DNA from: JAGRMG01 sp047975215
GTDB lineage: Bacteria; Pseudomonadota; Alphaproteobacteria; Rhodobacterales; Rhodobacteraceae
Assembly: GCA_047975215.1 (NCBI GenBank)
Contig: JBKEDD010000062.1
Coordinates: 1-64,000 of the forward strand
Reading direction: 5' to 3'
Length of the DNA stretch: 64,000 bases
Under the pieces are notes generated by a model. It made no database searches. It was not told the origin of the DNA and saw nothing but the letters and a program-made list of their open reading frames with translations. The position numbers and the translations under genes were made by a program. Positions 8,373 to 17,145 of this stretch are shown here, one piece after another; the stretch's first letter is position 1, and each line of letters starts with the position of its first letter.

Positions 8373-9764
8373 TTATTCCAGAGATCCGATCTTGCCGGGG
8401 TTCATGATATCGTGCGGGTCGATGGCCATCTTGAGCCGGCGCATCAGCTTGAGCGCGGGGCCGTGTTCTTCTTCAAGAAACTTGATCTTTCCCAAGCCTA
8501 CGCCGTGTTCACCACTGGCTGTGCCATTGCTGGCCAGGGCCCGGCGGACAACTCCGGCGGCCAGGCGCTCGGCCTCGGCGACTTCGGTCTCGTCGCCCGG
8601 CATGACGAGATAGTTGACGTGGAAGTTGCCGTCGCCGACATGGCCGTTGATCTTGGTCCGCAGGAACGACCTGTCCGCTTCTTCACGCGCTGCAATGATG
8701 TTCTCGGCAAGGGCTGATATCGGCACGCACGCATCGGTCACGAAGGTTGCGCAGCCGGGACGCAGCGCGCGCGTCGCTGGGTTGGAATCGTGCCGCGCTT
8801 TCCAGAGCCTGTCACGATCTTCCTGTTGGATCGCCCAGGCGAAGCCCTCGCCACCGTTGTCGGCTGCAAGGGCCTCGACGATTTCGGCCTGTTCCTTTAC
8901 GCCTTGCTCGGTTCCATGGAACTCAAGGAACAGCGTGGGTGCGACCTTGAGGTTCAGGTTCGAATAGTTGTTGGCGGCCTCGATCGCGACTTCGTCAAGG
9001 AACTCGATTCGTGCCATGGGAACACCCGACTGCATGGTCTCGATCACGGTAGTCACCGCACCATCCAGCGAATTGAACGTACAGACCGCCGACGTGATCG
9101 CGGCGGGGATCGGGTGCAGGCGTACGGTCAACTCGGTGATGACGCCCAGAGTGCCCTCGGCACCAACGAACAACTTGGTCAGGTCATAGCCCGTCGAGGA
9201 TTTCCGGGCGCGGCTACCTGTCCGGACAATTTCGCCATCGGGCAGCACGACTTCCAACGCCAGAACGTTTTCGCGCATCGTGCCGTAGCGTACCGCGTTG
9301 GTACCGCTGGCGCGGGTCGCCGCCATGCCGCCAATCGAGGCGTCCGCACCGGGATCGACGGGGAAGGTAAGGCCTGTGGCCCGCAAGTATTCGTTCAGTT
9401 GCTTGCGGGTCACGCCCGGCTGGACGACCGCGTCGAAATCTTCGGCATGTATCTCGAGAACCTGGTCCATCTGACTCAGGTCAATCGAGATACCGCCCCG
9501 AACCGCGTGTGTCTGCCCTTCGATCGAGGTTCCTGTTCCGAAGGGGATGACGGGGGTGCTGGTCTCGTGGCAGATCTTCAGAACCTGGCTGACTTCTTCG
9601 GTCGACCGTACGAAGACGACTGCGTCGGGCAGCATGGCGGGAAGGTAGGACAGGTCGTTTCCGTGGTGCTCCCGTACCGCCTGAGCGGTGCTGATCCTGT
9701 CTCCGAGGATCTCGCCAAGGCGGGTCAGGGCGTCATTGGTCATCACATCGGCCTTCTTGTTCAT
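8373..9764 (-). CDS. FAD-linked (R)-2-hydroxyacid dehydrogenase (D-lactate dehydrogenase cytochrome type, GlcD/Dld-like)
   Basis: 463 residues. The N-terminal FAD_binding_4 domain shows PFGTGTSIEGQ (about 74-84), the DPGADASIGGMAATRASG segment and STGYDLTKLFVGAEGTLG. The C-terminal FAD_oxidase domain carries the metal-site motif NGHVGDGNFHVN and SGEHGVGLGK. Enzymes of this family oxidise (R)-2-hydroxy acids such as D-lactate or glycolate to 2-oxo acids and pass electrons to a cytochrome or quinone. The start at 9764 overlaps the stop of the ABC permease (ATGA), showing translational coupling; the longer open frame to 9914 lies inside the permease. The coupling suggests that the imported solute is, or becomes, its 2-hydroxyacid substrate. 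The substrate itself is unknown. Confidence 0.85.
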   Translation of the reverse strand: MNKKADVMTNDALTRLGEILGDRISTAQAVREHHGNDLSYLPAMLPDAVVFVRSTEEVSQVLKICHETSTPVIPFGTGTSIEGQTHAVRGGISIDLSQMDQVLEIHAEDFDAVVQPGVTRKQLNEYLRATGLTFPVDPGADASIGGMAATRASGTNAVRYGTMRENVLALEVVLPDGEIVRTGSRARKSSTGYDLTKLFVGAEGTLGVITELTVRLHPIPAAITSAVCTFNSLDGAVTTVIETMQSGVPMARIEFLDEVAIEAANNYSNLNLKVAPTLFLEFHGTEQGVKEQAEIVEALAADNGGEGFAWAIQQEDRDRLWKARHDSNPATRALRPGCATFVTDACVPISALAENIIAAREEADRSFLRTKINGHVGDGNFHVNYLVMPGDETEVAEAERLAAGVVRRALASNGTASGEHGVGLGKIKFLEEEHGPALKLMRRLKMAIDPHDIMNPGKIGSLE

Positions 9765-10660
9765 TGCGACTGCATCCCCCAGCGACGGATCGTCATCACT
9801 TCGATGGTGCGGAAGATGAGGCCCTCGATGATGAGGCCGATGAAGATGACCGTGAGCAGACCTGCAAAGACATTGGCCGTATCCAGCGCGTTGCGGTTCT
9901 CGAAGATGAACCAACCCAGGCCGGCCGAACTTCCCGAAACGCCGAACACCAGTTCAGCAGCGATCAGCGTCCGCCAGGCAAAGGCCCAGCCGATCTTCAG
10001 ACCTGACAGGATCGAGGGGAAGGCCGCGGGGATCAGGATCTTCGCCACGAATTCCAGGCCCCGAAGCCCATAGTTCCGACCAACCATCCGCTGAGTCTGG
10101 CTGACCGACAAGAAGCCCGTCAACATGTTCAGCGAGACTGACCAGAGTACGGAATGAACGATCACGAAGATGATGCTTTTGATCCCGAGGCCGAACCACA
10201 GAAGGGCAAGCGGCAGGATCGCGATCGAAGGCAGGGGATTCAACATCGCGGTCATCGTTGACAGCAAATCTGTCCCGAACCGCGTGGTGATGGCCAATGT
10301 CGTCATGATTACCGACAAACCGACGGCGATCACGTAGCCAAGCAGAAGTACTTGCATCGAGCCATAGATGGCCGAGATCAGTTTGCCGCTGCGCATCCCG
10401 TCGATCCATGCCTCGAAGGTTTCCGAAAGTGAGGGAAACATCAGGGGATTTTGTGCGTAGCGCGCATAGCTTTCCCAGATGACAGCAAGCAGGAAGAGGA
10501 CGAAGGCGCGGCGCACCCATGTCTTGTCGGTCAGGCGCTCCCAGGCTCCCAACTTCTGATTGATGTCACCGATCGTCGCGTTGTCGGAGGTATCGTAGAC
10601 AATGTCGGGGCGCAGTTGCAGTTCCTCGAACGTCGCAGCGGTTGTTCTTGTCTCAGCCAT
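9761..10660 (-). CDS. ABC transporter permease (NitT/TauT type)
   Basis: 299 residues, about six transmembrane helices after a cytoplasmic N-terminal stretch of about 50 residues. The EAA loop that contacts the ATPase is visible (LRGLEFVAKILIPAAFPSIL, about 193-212). Family members import nitrate, taurine or other sulfonates, pyrimidine precursors or aromatic acids. The start at 10660 overlaps the end of the ATPase gene by eight bases; the longer reading to 10759 is inside that gene. The last codons overlap the flavin dehydrogenase gene downstream. Confidence 0.88.
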   Translation of the reverse strand: MAETRTTAATFEELQLRPDIVYDTSDNATIGDINQKLGAWERLTDKTWVRRAFVLFLLAVIWESYARYAQNPLMFPSLSETFEAWIDGMRSGKLISAIYGSMQVLLLGYVIAVGLSVIMTTLAITTRFGTDLLSTMTAMLNPLPSIAILPLALLWFGLGIKSIIFVIVHSVLWSVSLNMLTGFLSVSQTQRMVGRNYGLRGLEFVAKILIPAAFPSILSGLKIGWAFAWRTLIAAELVFGVSGSSAGLGWFIFENRNALDTANVFAGLLTVIFIGLIIEGLIFRTIEVMTIRRWGMQSQ

Positions 10661-11459
10661 GTGCGGTTTCCTCCGAGCCGAACAGCATGTGATTGATCTT
10701 CTGACTGAAGGCGACGAACTCGTCGCTGCCCGAGCTTTTGAAGCCGAATTGCGTTGCATCCAGTTCCGCGATGATCTGGCCGGGATGCGGGGTCATCACC
10801 ACAATCCGGCTGGCCAGCACGATCGCCTCCTGAATCGAGTGCGTTACGAAGACGAGCGAAAACTTGGTCTCGGACCACAGGTCCAGAAGCTCCCGCTGCA
10901 TCCTTCGGCGCGTCAGCGCATCGAGCGCGGCAAAGGGTTCGTCCATCAGCAGTACCGCCGGTTCCATGGCAAGAGCACGGGCGATGGCGACCCGCTGCTT
11001 CATCCCGCCCGAAAGCGTATGGGGGTAGCTGTCGGCAAACCGTCCGAGGCCAACCTTTTCCACTGCGCGGCGTGCCCGGTCGTACCATTCCGACTTGGGA
11101 AAGCGTTTGGTGGACTTCATGGGGAAGATTACGTTCTGCGTCACCGTGTGCCACGGAAGCAGTTGGTCGAATTCCTGATAGACGATCATGCGATCTGCGC
11201 CCGGCTCGCGGATACGTTGACCGTTCAGTTCGATCGTGCCCTCCACCGGTGACAAGAAGCCTCCGATGGCTTTGAGCAGCGTGGACTTGCCACACCCGGA
11301 AGGCCCCAGCAGAACGAATCGATCCTGCTCGTTCATGTTGAAGGTAACGCCATGCGTGGCCGTCACGATCCGTTCGCGCGTGTTGTACTGCAGGGTGACA
11401 TTGTTCACCGACAGCAGGGCGTCGGTTGTCGGGAGTGTGTCGAACATCTTTGAATCCAT
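10653..11459 (-). CDS. ABC transporter ATP-binding protein (NitT/TauT type)
   Basis: 268 residues with Walker A GPSGCGKST at 52-60, Q-loop Gln95, signature LSGGMKQ at 149-155, Walker B AVLLMDEP at 168-175 and the following D-loop and H-loop (FVTHS). It energises import with the permease and the Tat-exported binding protein. The start at 11459 is preceded by GGAGG about nine bases away. Gene order on this strand is binding protein, ATPase, permease, flavin dehydrogenase. Confidence 0.92.
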   Translation of the reverse strand: MDSKMFDTLPTTDALLSVNNVTLQYNTRERIVTATHGVTFNMNEQDRFVLLGPSGCGKSTLLKAIGGFLSPVEGTIELNGQRIREPGADRMIVYQEFDQLLPWHTVTQNVIFPMKSTKRFPKSEWYDRARRAVEKVGLGRFADSYPHTLSGGMKQRVAIARALAMEPAVLLMDEPFAALDALTRRRMQRELLDLWSETKFSLVFVTHSIQEAIVLASRIVVMTPHPGQIIAELDATQFGFKSSGSDEFVAFSQKINHMLFGSEETAHG

Positions 11460-11538
11460 GTTGCCGGTCCTCCGGGGTCAGTTGGGGCCACGCATGCACG
11501 CGTGGCCCCATGCAGGAACCTTGACGAAGGAGGGAGGT

Positions 11539-12549
11539 CTAGCTGCCTTCGCCCTCGTTGATAGGCGCGAAGAATATATCCTGCCATCTGTCCGGCACTT
11601 CGTCGAGAAAGCCCAGCTGATTGGTGAACCGCGCGGTTTCCATGACACCGTTGGGAATGGTCGTGTACTCGTGCGCGTTGTTGCGGATCACCTCGATCTT
11701 CGCCTCGTCCGACATGTTTGCGGGCACGGCTTCAAAGTAGATTCTGGCAGTTTCCTCGATATTCTCGGGAATGAACGCGTTGGCCTCGTCCATGGCCGCA
11801 AGGAAGACCGAGATGGCTTCGGGGTTGTCGTCGACGAATTCCTTGAGCCCGGCGACAACGCCGTTTGTCATGCCCGGAGGATTGTACTCCTCCGAGGTTC
11901 CGATGGCGTGAACCGAGTCGTTGGTGGAAAGCACTTCGTTGTAAGGTGAGGTGGCGAAGTAGACTTGCACCGTGTCGCCGGTCGTCAGGGCCGCCACGGC
12001 GTCCGGGTGGGGCAGGGCGACCAGCTGCTTGTCGAAACGCCCGGCCTGATCTTCGCCGAAGATCTGCATCGCGGCGCGGCGCAGGATGAGTGACTGGGAT
12101 GACGTCGGTCCGGGAACCGCGATCTTGTGCTCGGGCTTGATGTCTGCGATCGACTTCACGTCGGGCACGTTGGTATAGACGGTGTAGGTACCCTTCCAGT
12201 AGGCGCTTATTCCGCCCAGGTCGTAGATGCCCTTGCTCTTGGTATATCCGATCAGCAGCGACAGCATCCCCTGGGCGGTGATGTGCAGGTTCTTGCTGAG
12301 CAGACCCTCGGTCATAGCGGTAGGGCCGCTGATGCGCGTCATGCTAAAGGTCGAGCCGATCCCCCGGTCTGCGGCGTGCTTGTTGAACAAGTCCATCGCG
12401 TCCGCGACGATGAAGCCAAGATAGGGCAGGCCGAACTGGATTCCGATCTTGATATCGGATGTCCGGGCACGGGCAATTCTCGGTGCGAAGGGCAGCGAGG
12501 CTCCGCCAGCCAACAGCCCGAGGCTCTGGCGTCTCGTGAAGTTCTTCAT
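11539..12549 (-). CDS. ABC transporter substrate-binding protein with Tat signal (NMT1/TauA-like)
   Basis: 336 residues. The N-terminus TRRQSLGLLAGGASL is a twin-arginine signal with the predicted cleavage after ARA near residue 29, so it is probably exported folded. The mature part resembles NMT1/SsuA/TauA-type periplasmic proteins (IGIQFGLPYLGFIVADAMD near the start, then a central hinge and KFAVPGP-like HKIAVPGPTSSQS). It would give specificity to the importer encoded downstream. The start ATG has AGGAGGAG a few bases upstream. The ligand cannot be read from sequence; close relatives bind sulfonates, nitrate or aromatic carboxylates. Confidence 0.85.
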   Translation of the reverse strand: MKNFTRRQSLGLLAGGASLPFAPRIARARTSDIKIGIQFGLPYLGFIVADAMDLFNKHAADRGIGSTFSMTRISGPTAMTEGLLSKNLHITAQGMLSLLIGYTKSKGIYDLGGISAYWKGTYTVYTNVPDVKSIADIKPEHKIAVPGPTSSQSLILRRAAMQIFGEDQAGRFDKQLVALPHPDAVAALTTGDTVQVYFATSPYNEVLSTNDSVHAIGTSEEYNPPGMTNGVVAGLKEFVDDNPEAISVFLAAMDEANAFIPENIEETARIYFEAVPANMSDEAKIEVIRNNAHEYTTIPNGVMETARFTNQLGFLDEVPDRWQDIFFAPINEGEGS

Positions 12550-13204
12550 ATTTCTCCTCCTCGTTGTGTCGTGGGCTTGTGGCCCAGCTTGCCGTTCCTA
12601 TGTTCATCAGGGATCGGTTCCGCGGAACGCGGGTAGCCTGCAGAACATGCAGGCGGCAATGCCGGCCACTGGTTCGGTCTGACTGCTCCATTCCACCGGC
12701 AGTTCGCTCCTCCCTCCGGCTGATGCAGTCGGATAGAGGTATGCTAGTGGAGGCAATGATGAATAAAAGCGAGATAAATTCACTAAATATCATCGAAAAT
12801 TTTCATCTGTTGGCGGCGCGGGCGAGATTGTGTCAGCGTATCTAAACCCGATTTGGCGGCGGCTGGCGGGGTAGAATGATGAAACCGCGCTGTCCGGCGG
12901 CTTGACCCATCGGCAACTCAAGAGTCGCCTGCCGGGACACCGTGCATGGCTGACGGCCAGCTTTGCCAGACGGTGCTTGATGTGAAAACGCGCGGGTGGC
13001 CGGTCCTTGATGCAATCTGGTTGACGTCATCGCGGGGTGGGTCGTGCGCTTCTGTCTGTTCCCGAGTGCCGGCACATCGAAAGCCATTCGGAAAAGCGAT
13101 CACATTTTATAAAAATAGTTCACTTTCCTCATCTGATGTGCCGTGCAAGGGTGAGCGAATTATCGCTGGATCTGCGGATCCTGCTCGGACAAGGAGGATC
13201 CATC
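12550..13204. promoter_or_regulatory. Divergent control region between the ABC operon and the aldolase cluster
   Basis: 655 bases without a gene I can support. It is AT-rich at two places: 12750-12800, facing the ABC operon, and 13095-13135, about 80 bases before the CMD-like gene. The second holds AAAATAGTTCACTTT (13112-13126), which matches AAAATAATTCGCTTT (14631-14645) upstream of the first RraA-like gene at 13 of 15 positions. AGATAAATTCACT (12772-12784) is a looser relative. These may be sites for the LysR regulator encoded nearby. Small open frames in the region look like chance. Confidence 0.4.
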
Positions 13205-13600
13205 ATGCCCAAATCGACTGCAATCAACTACGAAGATGCACCGGAATCGGTGCGCAAGGTGTACGACGAGATCAAGTCATCCCGAAATCTGGAGGATGTG
13301 AACAACTTCTGGAAATATCTGGCCAACGACCCCAAGACCCTGCGCCGAACCTGGGAGAGCGTATCTGAGGTCATGGCCCCCGGCGCGCTGGACGTGCTGA
13401 CCAAGGAACTGATCTACGTTGCCGTCAGCGTCACGAACAATTGCGGGTATTGCATCGCCAGCCACAGTGCTGCGGCGGCCAAGGCTGGCATGACCACGGA
13501 ACAGTTCAACGAACTTATCGCCGTTGTCGGCATGGCAAACGAGACAAACCGCCTGGTCAATGGTTACCGCGTACCGATCGACCCGGCATTCGAAGAGTAG
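13205..13600 (+). CDS. Carboxymuconolactone decarboxylase / AhpD-like protein
   Basis: 131 residues. The CMD-family core is visible: a helix LTKELIYVAVSVTNNCGYC followed by SHSAAAAKAGMT, with the single cysteine-histidine pair of the form GYCxxSH rather than the CxxC of AhpD. Members act as gamma-carboxymuconolactone decarboxylases, alkylhydroperoxidase partners or unassigned small catabolic proteins. The start at 13205 has AAGGAGG eight bases upstream; the longer frame to 13037 has none. It precedes the LysR gene by 72 bases and heads the plus-strand cluster. Without the second thiol a peroxidase role is less likely. Confidence 0.8.
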   Translation: MPKSTAINYEDAPESVRKVYDEIKSSRNLEDVNNFWKYLANDPKTLRRTWESVSEVMAPGALDVLTKELIYVAVSVTNNCGYCIASHSAAAAKAGMTTEQFNELIAVVGMANETNRLVNGYRVPIDPAFEE

Positions 13601-13672
13601 ATCTTTCGCGGATGATCGTGCCACTGTAGCAATCGCGGGGAAGCCGAGTTCAAGCTGCAACGCGGGAAAGCC

Positions 13673-14563
13673 ATGATCACACTCAAACAGATCGAAGCGG
13701 CACATTGGGTTGAAAAGCTCGGAAGCTTTCACGCTGCCGCTTCGCGTCTCAATACGACGCAATCCACGATCTCCAAGCGCATTCTGGAACTCGAACTGAC
13801 CCTTGGGTTCGAGTTGTTCGACAGGTCTACCAAGACGACCCAGGTGACCTTGAGGGGCCGCGGGGTGCTGGACGACTTTGCCGAGATGTTGAAGCTGCGT
13901 CACAAGATCGAGCATAGCTCGACCACGGACGGCGGCTATTCGGGCTACTTTTATCTTGGCGCGACCGAGATGGTGGCGATCACATGGTTGCCCAAACTGA
14001 TTCGCGCGATCACTGCACGATTTCCCAACCTCAAGCTGCGCACCAGTGTGCAGATGGCGCACCAGCTTCAGCCGGGTCTCGCGGCTTACAAGTTCGACCT
14101 GATCATCTGTCCGATGTCATTCGACGGCAAGATGGATGAACTCAGGTCCTTGCCTCTTGATGATCTCCAGTCGCGCTGGATGATCAATCCCGATCTGCCA
14201 GAGGCCAGGTCGGGGCTCCTGACCGCGTCAGAATTGGCTTGCCTGCCGCTGCTGACCTATGCCGAGGGATCGCTTCTGCATCAGGTTGTGGTCAAGGCGC
14301 TGAGCGAAAATGGGCTAAGGGCACGCCAGACCATCGGGTGCAGCAGTATGATCGCCATTGCCGAACTGGTGCGCGGAGGACTGGGCGTTGCCTATCTTCC
14401 GCATGACTACTTCGCCAAGTATCGGGGCGGGCTAAAGGCGCTCGAGACCGAACTGGAAATCCCGCCGCTGCCGTATGGCGCAATATTTCGCGATGACTTC
14501 GTCGCCGCCCAGATAGCCCAACTCGCCGAGGATTGTTGCGATTTCTCTGGCGGACTGGACTGA
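13673..14563 (+). CDS. LysR-family transcriptional regulator
   Basis: 296 residues. The winged helix-turn-helix occupies residues 1-60 (SFHAAASRLNTTQSTISKRILELE), followed by a linker helix and the periplasmic-binding-protein-like effector domain (about 90-290). It lies inside the cluster between the CMD-like gene and the four RraA-like genes, and probably responds to a pathway intermediate and controls both this cluster and the divergent ABC operon. The 144-base gap behind it carries a candidate site (AAAATAATTCGCTTT, 14631-14645) 62 bases before the next start. Confidence 0.9.
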   Translation: MITLKQIEAAHWVEKLGSFHAAASRLNTTQSTISKRILELELTLGFELFDRSTKTTQVTLRGRGVLDDFAEMLKLRHKIEHSSTTDGGYSGYFYLGATEMVAITWLPKLIRAITARFPNLKLRTSVQMAHQLQPGLAAYKFDLIICPMSFDGKMDELRSLPLDDLQSRWMINPDLPEARSGLLTASELACLPLLTYAEGSLLHQVVVKALSENGLRARQTIGCSSMIAIAELVRGGLGVAYLPHDYFAKYRGGLKALETELEIPPLPYGAIFRDDFVAAQIAQLAEDCCDFSGGLD

Positions 14564-14707
14564 TTTCATCGCCTGCGCCGTGGGAAAGCCCGGCAAGCAG
14601 GCGGATGAAAAAAAGCAATCACAAGCATCGAAAATAATTCGCTTTATGATCCTTCCGTCACGCCCGAGTATGGCTCCAGGCGACCATCGAGCGGGGAGGA
14701 TAGCGAA

Positions 14708-15496
14708 TTGGCTGCAACCGGAACATCTGTTGCCGAGCAACTAAAGTCATATGGGGACCAATTGCTTGGTTTGATCCCCGTGGATCGGATCCGCGCCGTT
14801 GAGTTTGAACGCCCCGCGCCAGAGATCATTGCCCGGTATCAGGCGCTCCCCGACCTTACCTCGTCTATTGCAGATATCCTCGACCAATACGGAATTGACA
14901 GCGCAATCGCGACGACCTGTCTGGCCCCGATCGCGTCGGGCCAGCGCATGGTCGGACCTGCGGTGACGGTCAAGCACGGGCCGGCCAGGTTCAATGTCGG
15001 GCACAACGTTGCCAACAAGTCCTCTCCCCAGCTTGGCGGCCTGGATGAGGTGACGCTGTCGCGGACGGGCGATGTCATGGTAATCGACGGAAGCGCCGTG
15101 CCGGAGGCATCGAATATCGGTGGGATCATGGCCACCGCGGTCGCGAAAAAAGGCTTTGCCGGCGTTGTCGTCGACGGCTGCGTGCGTGATGTCGAAAACA
15201 TGCGTCGCATGGGCCTTCCGGTCTGGTCGCGTGGGGCCACCCCGCGGACGGGCAAGCACCGGATGGAGTTGGTCGAGTTCAACGGCCCGATTTCGATTGC
15301 AGGCATCCAGGTGCGTCCCGGTGATCTTGTCCTTGGCGATTCTGACGGAACCATCGTCGTGCCGCTGGATGTCTGCGAGGAAGTGCTGATCCGCGCCGAA
15401 GCGGTGGCAGAAAAAGAAAAGGCGCTGTTGGATGCGCTGGAAAGCGGCGCCTCGGCCCAGGACAGTGCCGCGATCATATCGCCGGACAAGTGGTGA
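14708..15496 (+). CDS. RraA-like / HMG-CHA aldolase family protein (paralogue 1)
   Basis: 262 residues. The probable start is TTG at 14708, preceded by GGGGAGGA seven bases away; no ATG fits. The family core lies in the C-terminal two thirds: GGIMATAVAKKGFAGVVVDG, then the Arg160-Asp161 pair of the DGxVRD motif, and GDLVLGDSDGTIVVP near the end. In class II pyruvate aldolases such as 4-hydroxy-4-methyl-2-oxoglutarate aldolase the Arg and Asp bind pyruvate and metal, so a lyase is plausible; the RNase-E inhibitor RraA has the same fold without catalysis. It has the longest N-terminal extension of the four paralogues here and opens the operon after the LysR gene. Confidence 0.8.
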   Translation: MAATGTSVAEQLKSYGDQLLGLIPVDRIRAVEFERPAPEIIARYQALPDLTSSIADILDQYGIDSAIATTCLAPIASGQRMVGPAVTVKHGPARFNVGHNVANKSSPQLGGLDEVTLSRTGDVMVIDGSAVPEASNIGGIMATAVAKKGFAGVVVDGCVRDVENMRRMGLPVWSRGATPRTGKHRMELVEFNGPISIAGIQVRPGDLVLGDSDGTIVVPLDVCEEVLIRAEAVAEKEKALLDALESGASAQDSAAIISPDKW

Positions 15497-15501
15497 ACCC
15501 G

Positions 15502-16428
15502 ATGACCGGTGCACCCAGACTGGCGTTCCTCGGTTTCGGCGAGGCCGCGACCGAGTTCTCGCGCGGCCTGTCCGGCGCTGGCTTCGTCGATCTGGCGGCC
15601 TATGACGTGGCCATCCATGGCGGGCGCGGCGAGGCCCTGTTGCGTGACCGTGCCGCCCAAACCGGCACTCGTCTTCTGACCGACCGCGAGGCCTTCGGAG
15701 AGGCGGACGTAATCTTTGCCATGGTGCAACCGTCAGTCGCCGGAGTTGCGGCCGAGGAGACTGCGCCATTCATGCGCCCCGGGGCGTGGTACGTCGATTT
15801 TTCCTCGGCGGCGCCTTCGGTCAAACAGGCCGCTGCCGGCGTGATCGAGGCGGCGGGTGCAGGATATGTGGATGCGGGGATCATCGGGTCTGTTCCGACT
15901 TCGGGATACCGCGTGCCTATCATCATGTCAGGTATCGGTGCAGCCGGGATCGCCGCGACATTTACCCCGTTCGGCATGAAGATCGACGTGGTCGGTACCA
16001 CGGTAGGTGCCGCTGCAGGGATCAAGCTGGTCCGTAGCATTCTGGCGAAAGGTATGGAGGCCCTCTATGCCGAGGCGTTGCTCGTCGCGCGCAGGACCGG
16101 GGTGAGCGATGAAGTGCTCGACAGTTTCTGTGCGTTTCTGGATGCACGCCCCGCCCACGATACCGCGGGGATTCTGGTTCGGTCGCACGTGATCCATGCG
16201 GCCCGTCGTGCCGACGAGGTTGCCATGTCGCGCGACATGGTGCTGGAGGCCGGGGTCAGCCCACATATGACCGATGCAATCATCTCGGTAATGAAGGCGA
16301 CCGCCGCCACCGGCATTGCCCAGACACTTGGCGGCCAACAGCCCTCTGATCTCGATGCCGCGCTCGATGCTATGGACGCCGCCCTCGCGGCAAACCCTTC
16401 GACCAATAGAACCCGGAGAGACTCATGA
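15502..16428 (+). CDS. NAD(P)-dependent oxidoreductase, 6-phosphogluconate/beta-hydroxyacid dehydrogenase-like with DUF1932 domain
   Basis: 308 residues from ATG 15502; an in-frame GTG at 15490 is an alternative. The N-terminal Rossmann fold has LAFLGFGEAATEF (8-20) and the C-terminal helical domain (about 190-270) matches the DUF1932 arrangement (RPAHDTAGILVRSHVIHAARRADE). The family is related to 3-hydroxyisobutyrate and 6-phosphogluconate dehydrogenases, where a central lysine is catalytic (AAGIKLVRSILAKGMEAL, about 170-187). It would oxidise a beta-hydroxy acid or reduce its oxo form. It starts within six bases of the previous stop and overlaps the next start, so it is in the same operon as the RraA-like genes. 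Confidence 0.82.
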   Translation: MTGAPRLAFLGFGEAATEFSRGLSGAGFVDLAAYDVAIHGGRGEALLRDRAAQTGTRLLTDREAFGEADVIFAMVQPSVAGVAAEETAPFMRPGAWYVDFSSAAPSVKQAAAGVIEAAGAGYVDAGIIGSVPTSGYRVPIIMSGIGAAGIAATFTPFGMKIDVVGTTVGAAAGIKLVRSILAKGMEALYAEALLVARRTGVSDEVLDSFCAFLDARPAHDTAGILVRSHVIHAARRADEVAMSRDMVLEAGVSPHMTDAIISVMKATAATGIAQTLGGQQPSDLDAALDAMDAALAANPSTNRTRRDS

Positions 16429-17093
16429 CACTCGATACCCCCATCGACAAAACCGCTGCGCTATGCGCCGAGCTCCTGTCCTTCGGATCCGCAGTAGTCT
16501 TTGACGCACAGGGCCGCATCGGCGCGCTCGCATCGGCGATCAAGCCGATCTTTCCGGGCATGACCATTGCCGGCCCCGCCTTCACCTGCCAGTGCGAGCC
16601 GGGCGACAACCTGACTCTGCATGCCGCCATGAAGATGGCTCAGCCCGGGGATGTCCTGGCTTGCGACGCCATGGGTGCGACCGAGCAGGGCATGTTCGGA
16701 GATGTCATGGCAAGTTGTGCCATGGGCAGGAGGCTGGCAGGTCTTGTGACGGACGGGGGCGTCCGTGACCGCCTCGTCATAAGCGAGGTCGGCTTCCCGG
16801 TCTTTGCGGCCAACATCTGCATGAAAGGTACCGTCAAGGAATATCTCGGCCCGCTCAACCGGCCGATCACCCTGAGCGGCGTCCATGTGAACCCTGGTGA
16901 TCTCATCATTGGTGACGAGGACGGTGTCGTGGTGGTGGTGCGCGATCGCGCCGAAGAGGTGCTGAAGGCCTGTCGTATCCGCGCCGCTCGCGAGGGTGAG
17001 ATCAAGGCTGCCGTCGCCAGCGGACAGACGCCTTGGGATATCAATGACCTCGGCGGCACGTTGCGCGCCCAGGGTATTTCGATCGAGATCTGA
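16425..17093 (+). CDS. RraA-like aldolase family protein (paralogue 2; LigK/ProA-like)
   Basis: 222 residues, ATGA overlap with the upstream dehydrogenase gene. It has GMFGDVMASCAMGR (89-102), DGGVRD with Arg114-Asp115, a cis-type loop GPLNRPITLSGVHV and the terminal PGDLIIGDEDGVVVV. This arrangement is that of 4-carboxy-4-hydroxy-2-oxoadipate aldolases (LigK/ProA), which split the substrate to pyruvate and oxaloacetate, and of HMG aldolase. It is clearly closer to paralogue 3 than to 1 or 4: both share the LTLHAAxKMAxPGDV and FGDVMASCA segments. The substrate is not established. Confidence 0.82.
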   Translation: MTLDTPIDKTAALCAELLSFGSAVVFDAQGRIGALASAIKPIFPGMTIAGPAFTCQCEPGDNLTLHAAMKMAQPGDVLACDAMGATEQGMFGDVMASCAMGRRLAGLVTDGGVRDRLVISEVGFPVFAANICMKGTVKEYLGPLNRPITLSGVHVNPGDLIIGDEDGVVVVVRDRAEEVLKACRIRAAREGEIKAAVASGQTPWDINDLGGTLRAQGISIEI

Positions 17094-17145
17094 CCTGACA
17101 CGGATTGGCCGGATGGCATGCTGCCATCCGGAAGAGAGGACTAGA

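Noticed and set aside
12842..13103. Small minus-strand coding frames in the divergent control region
   Set aside because: Low-complexity Pro/Arg/Gln-rich translations, no ribosome-binding site and no recognised domain.
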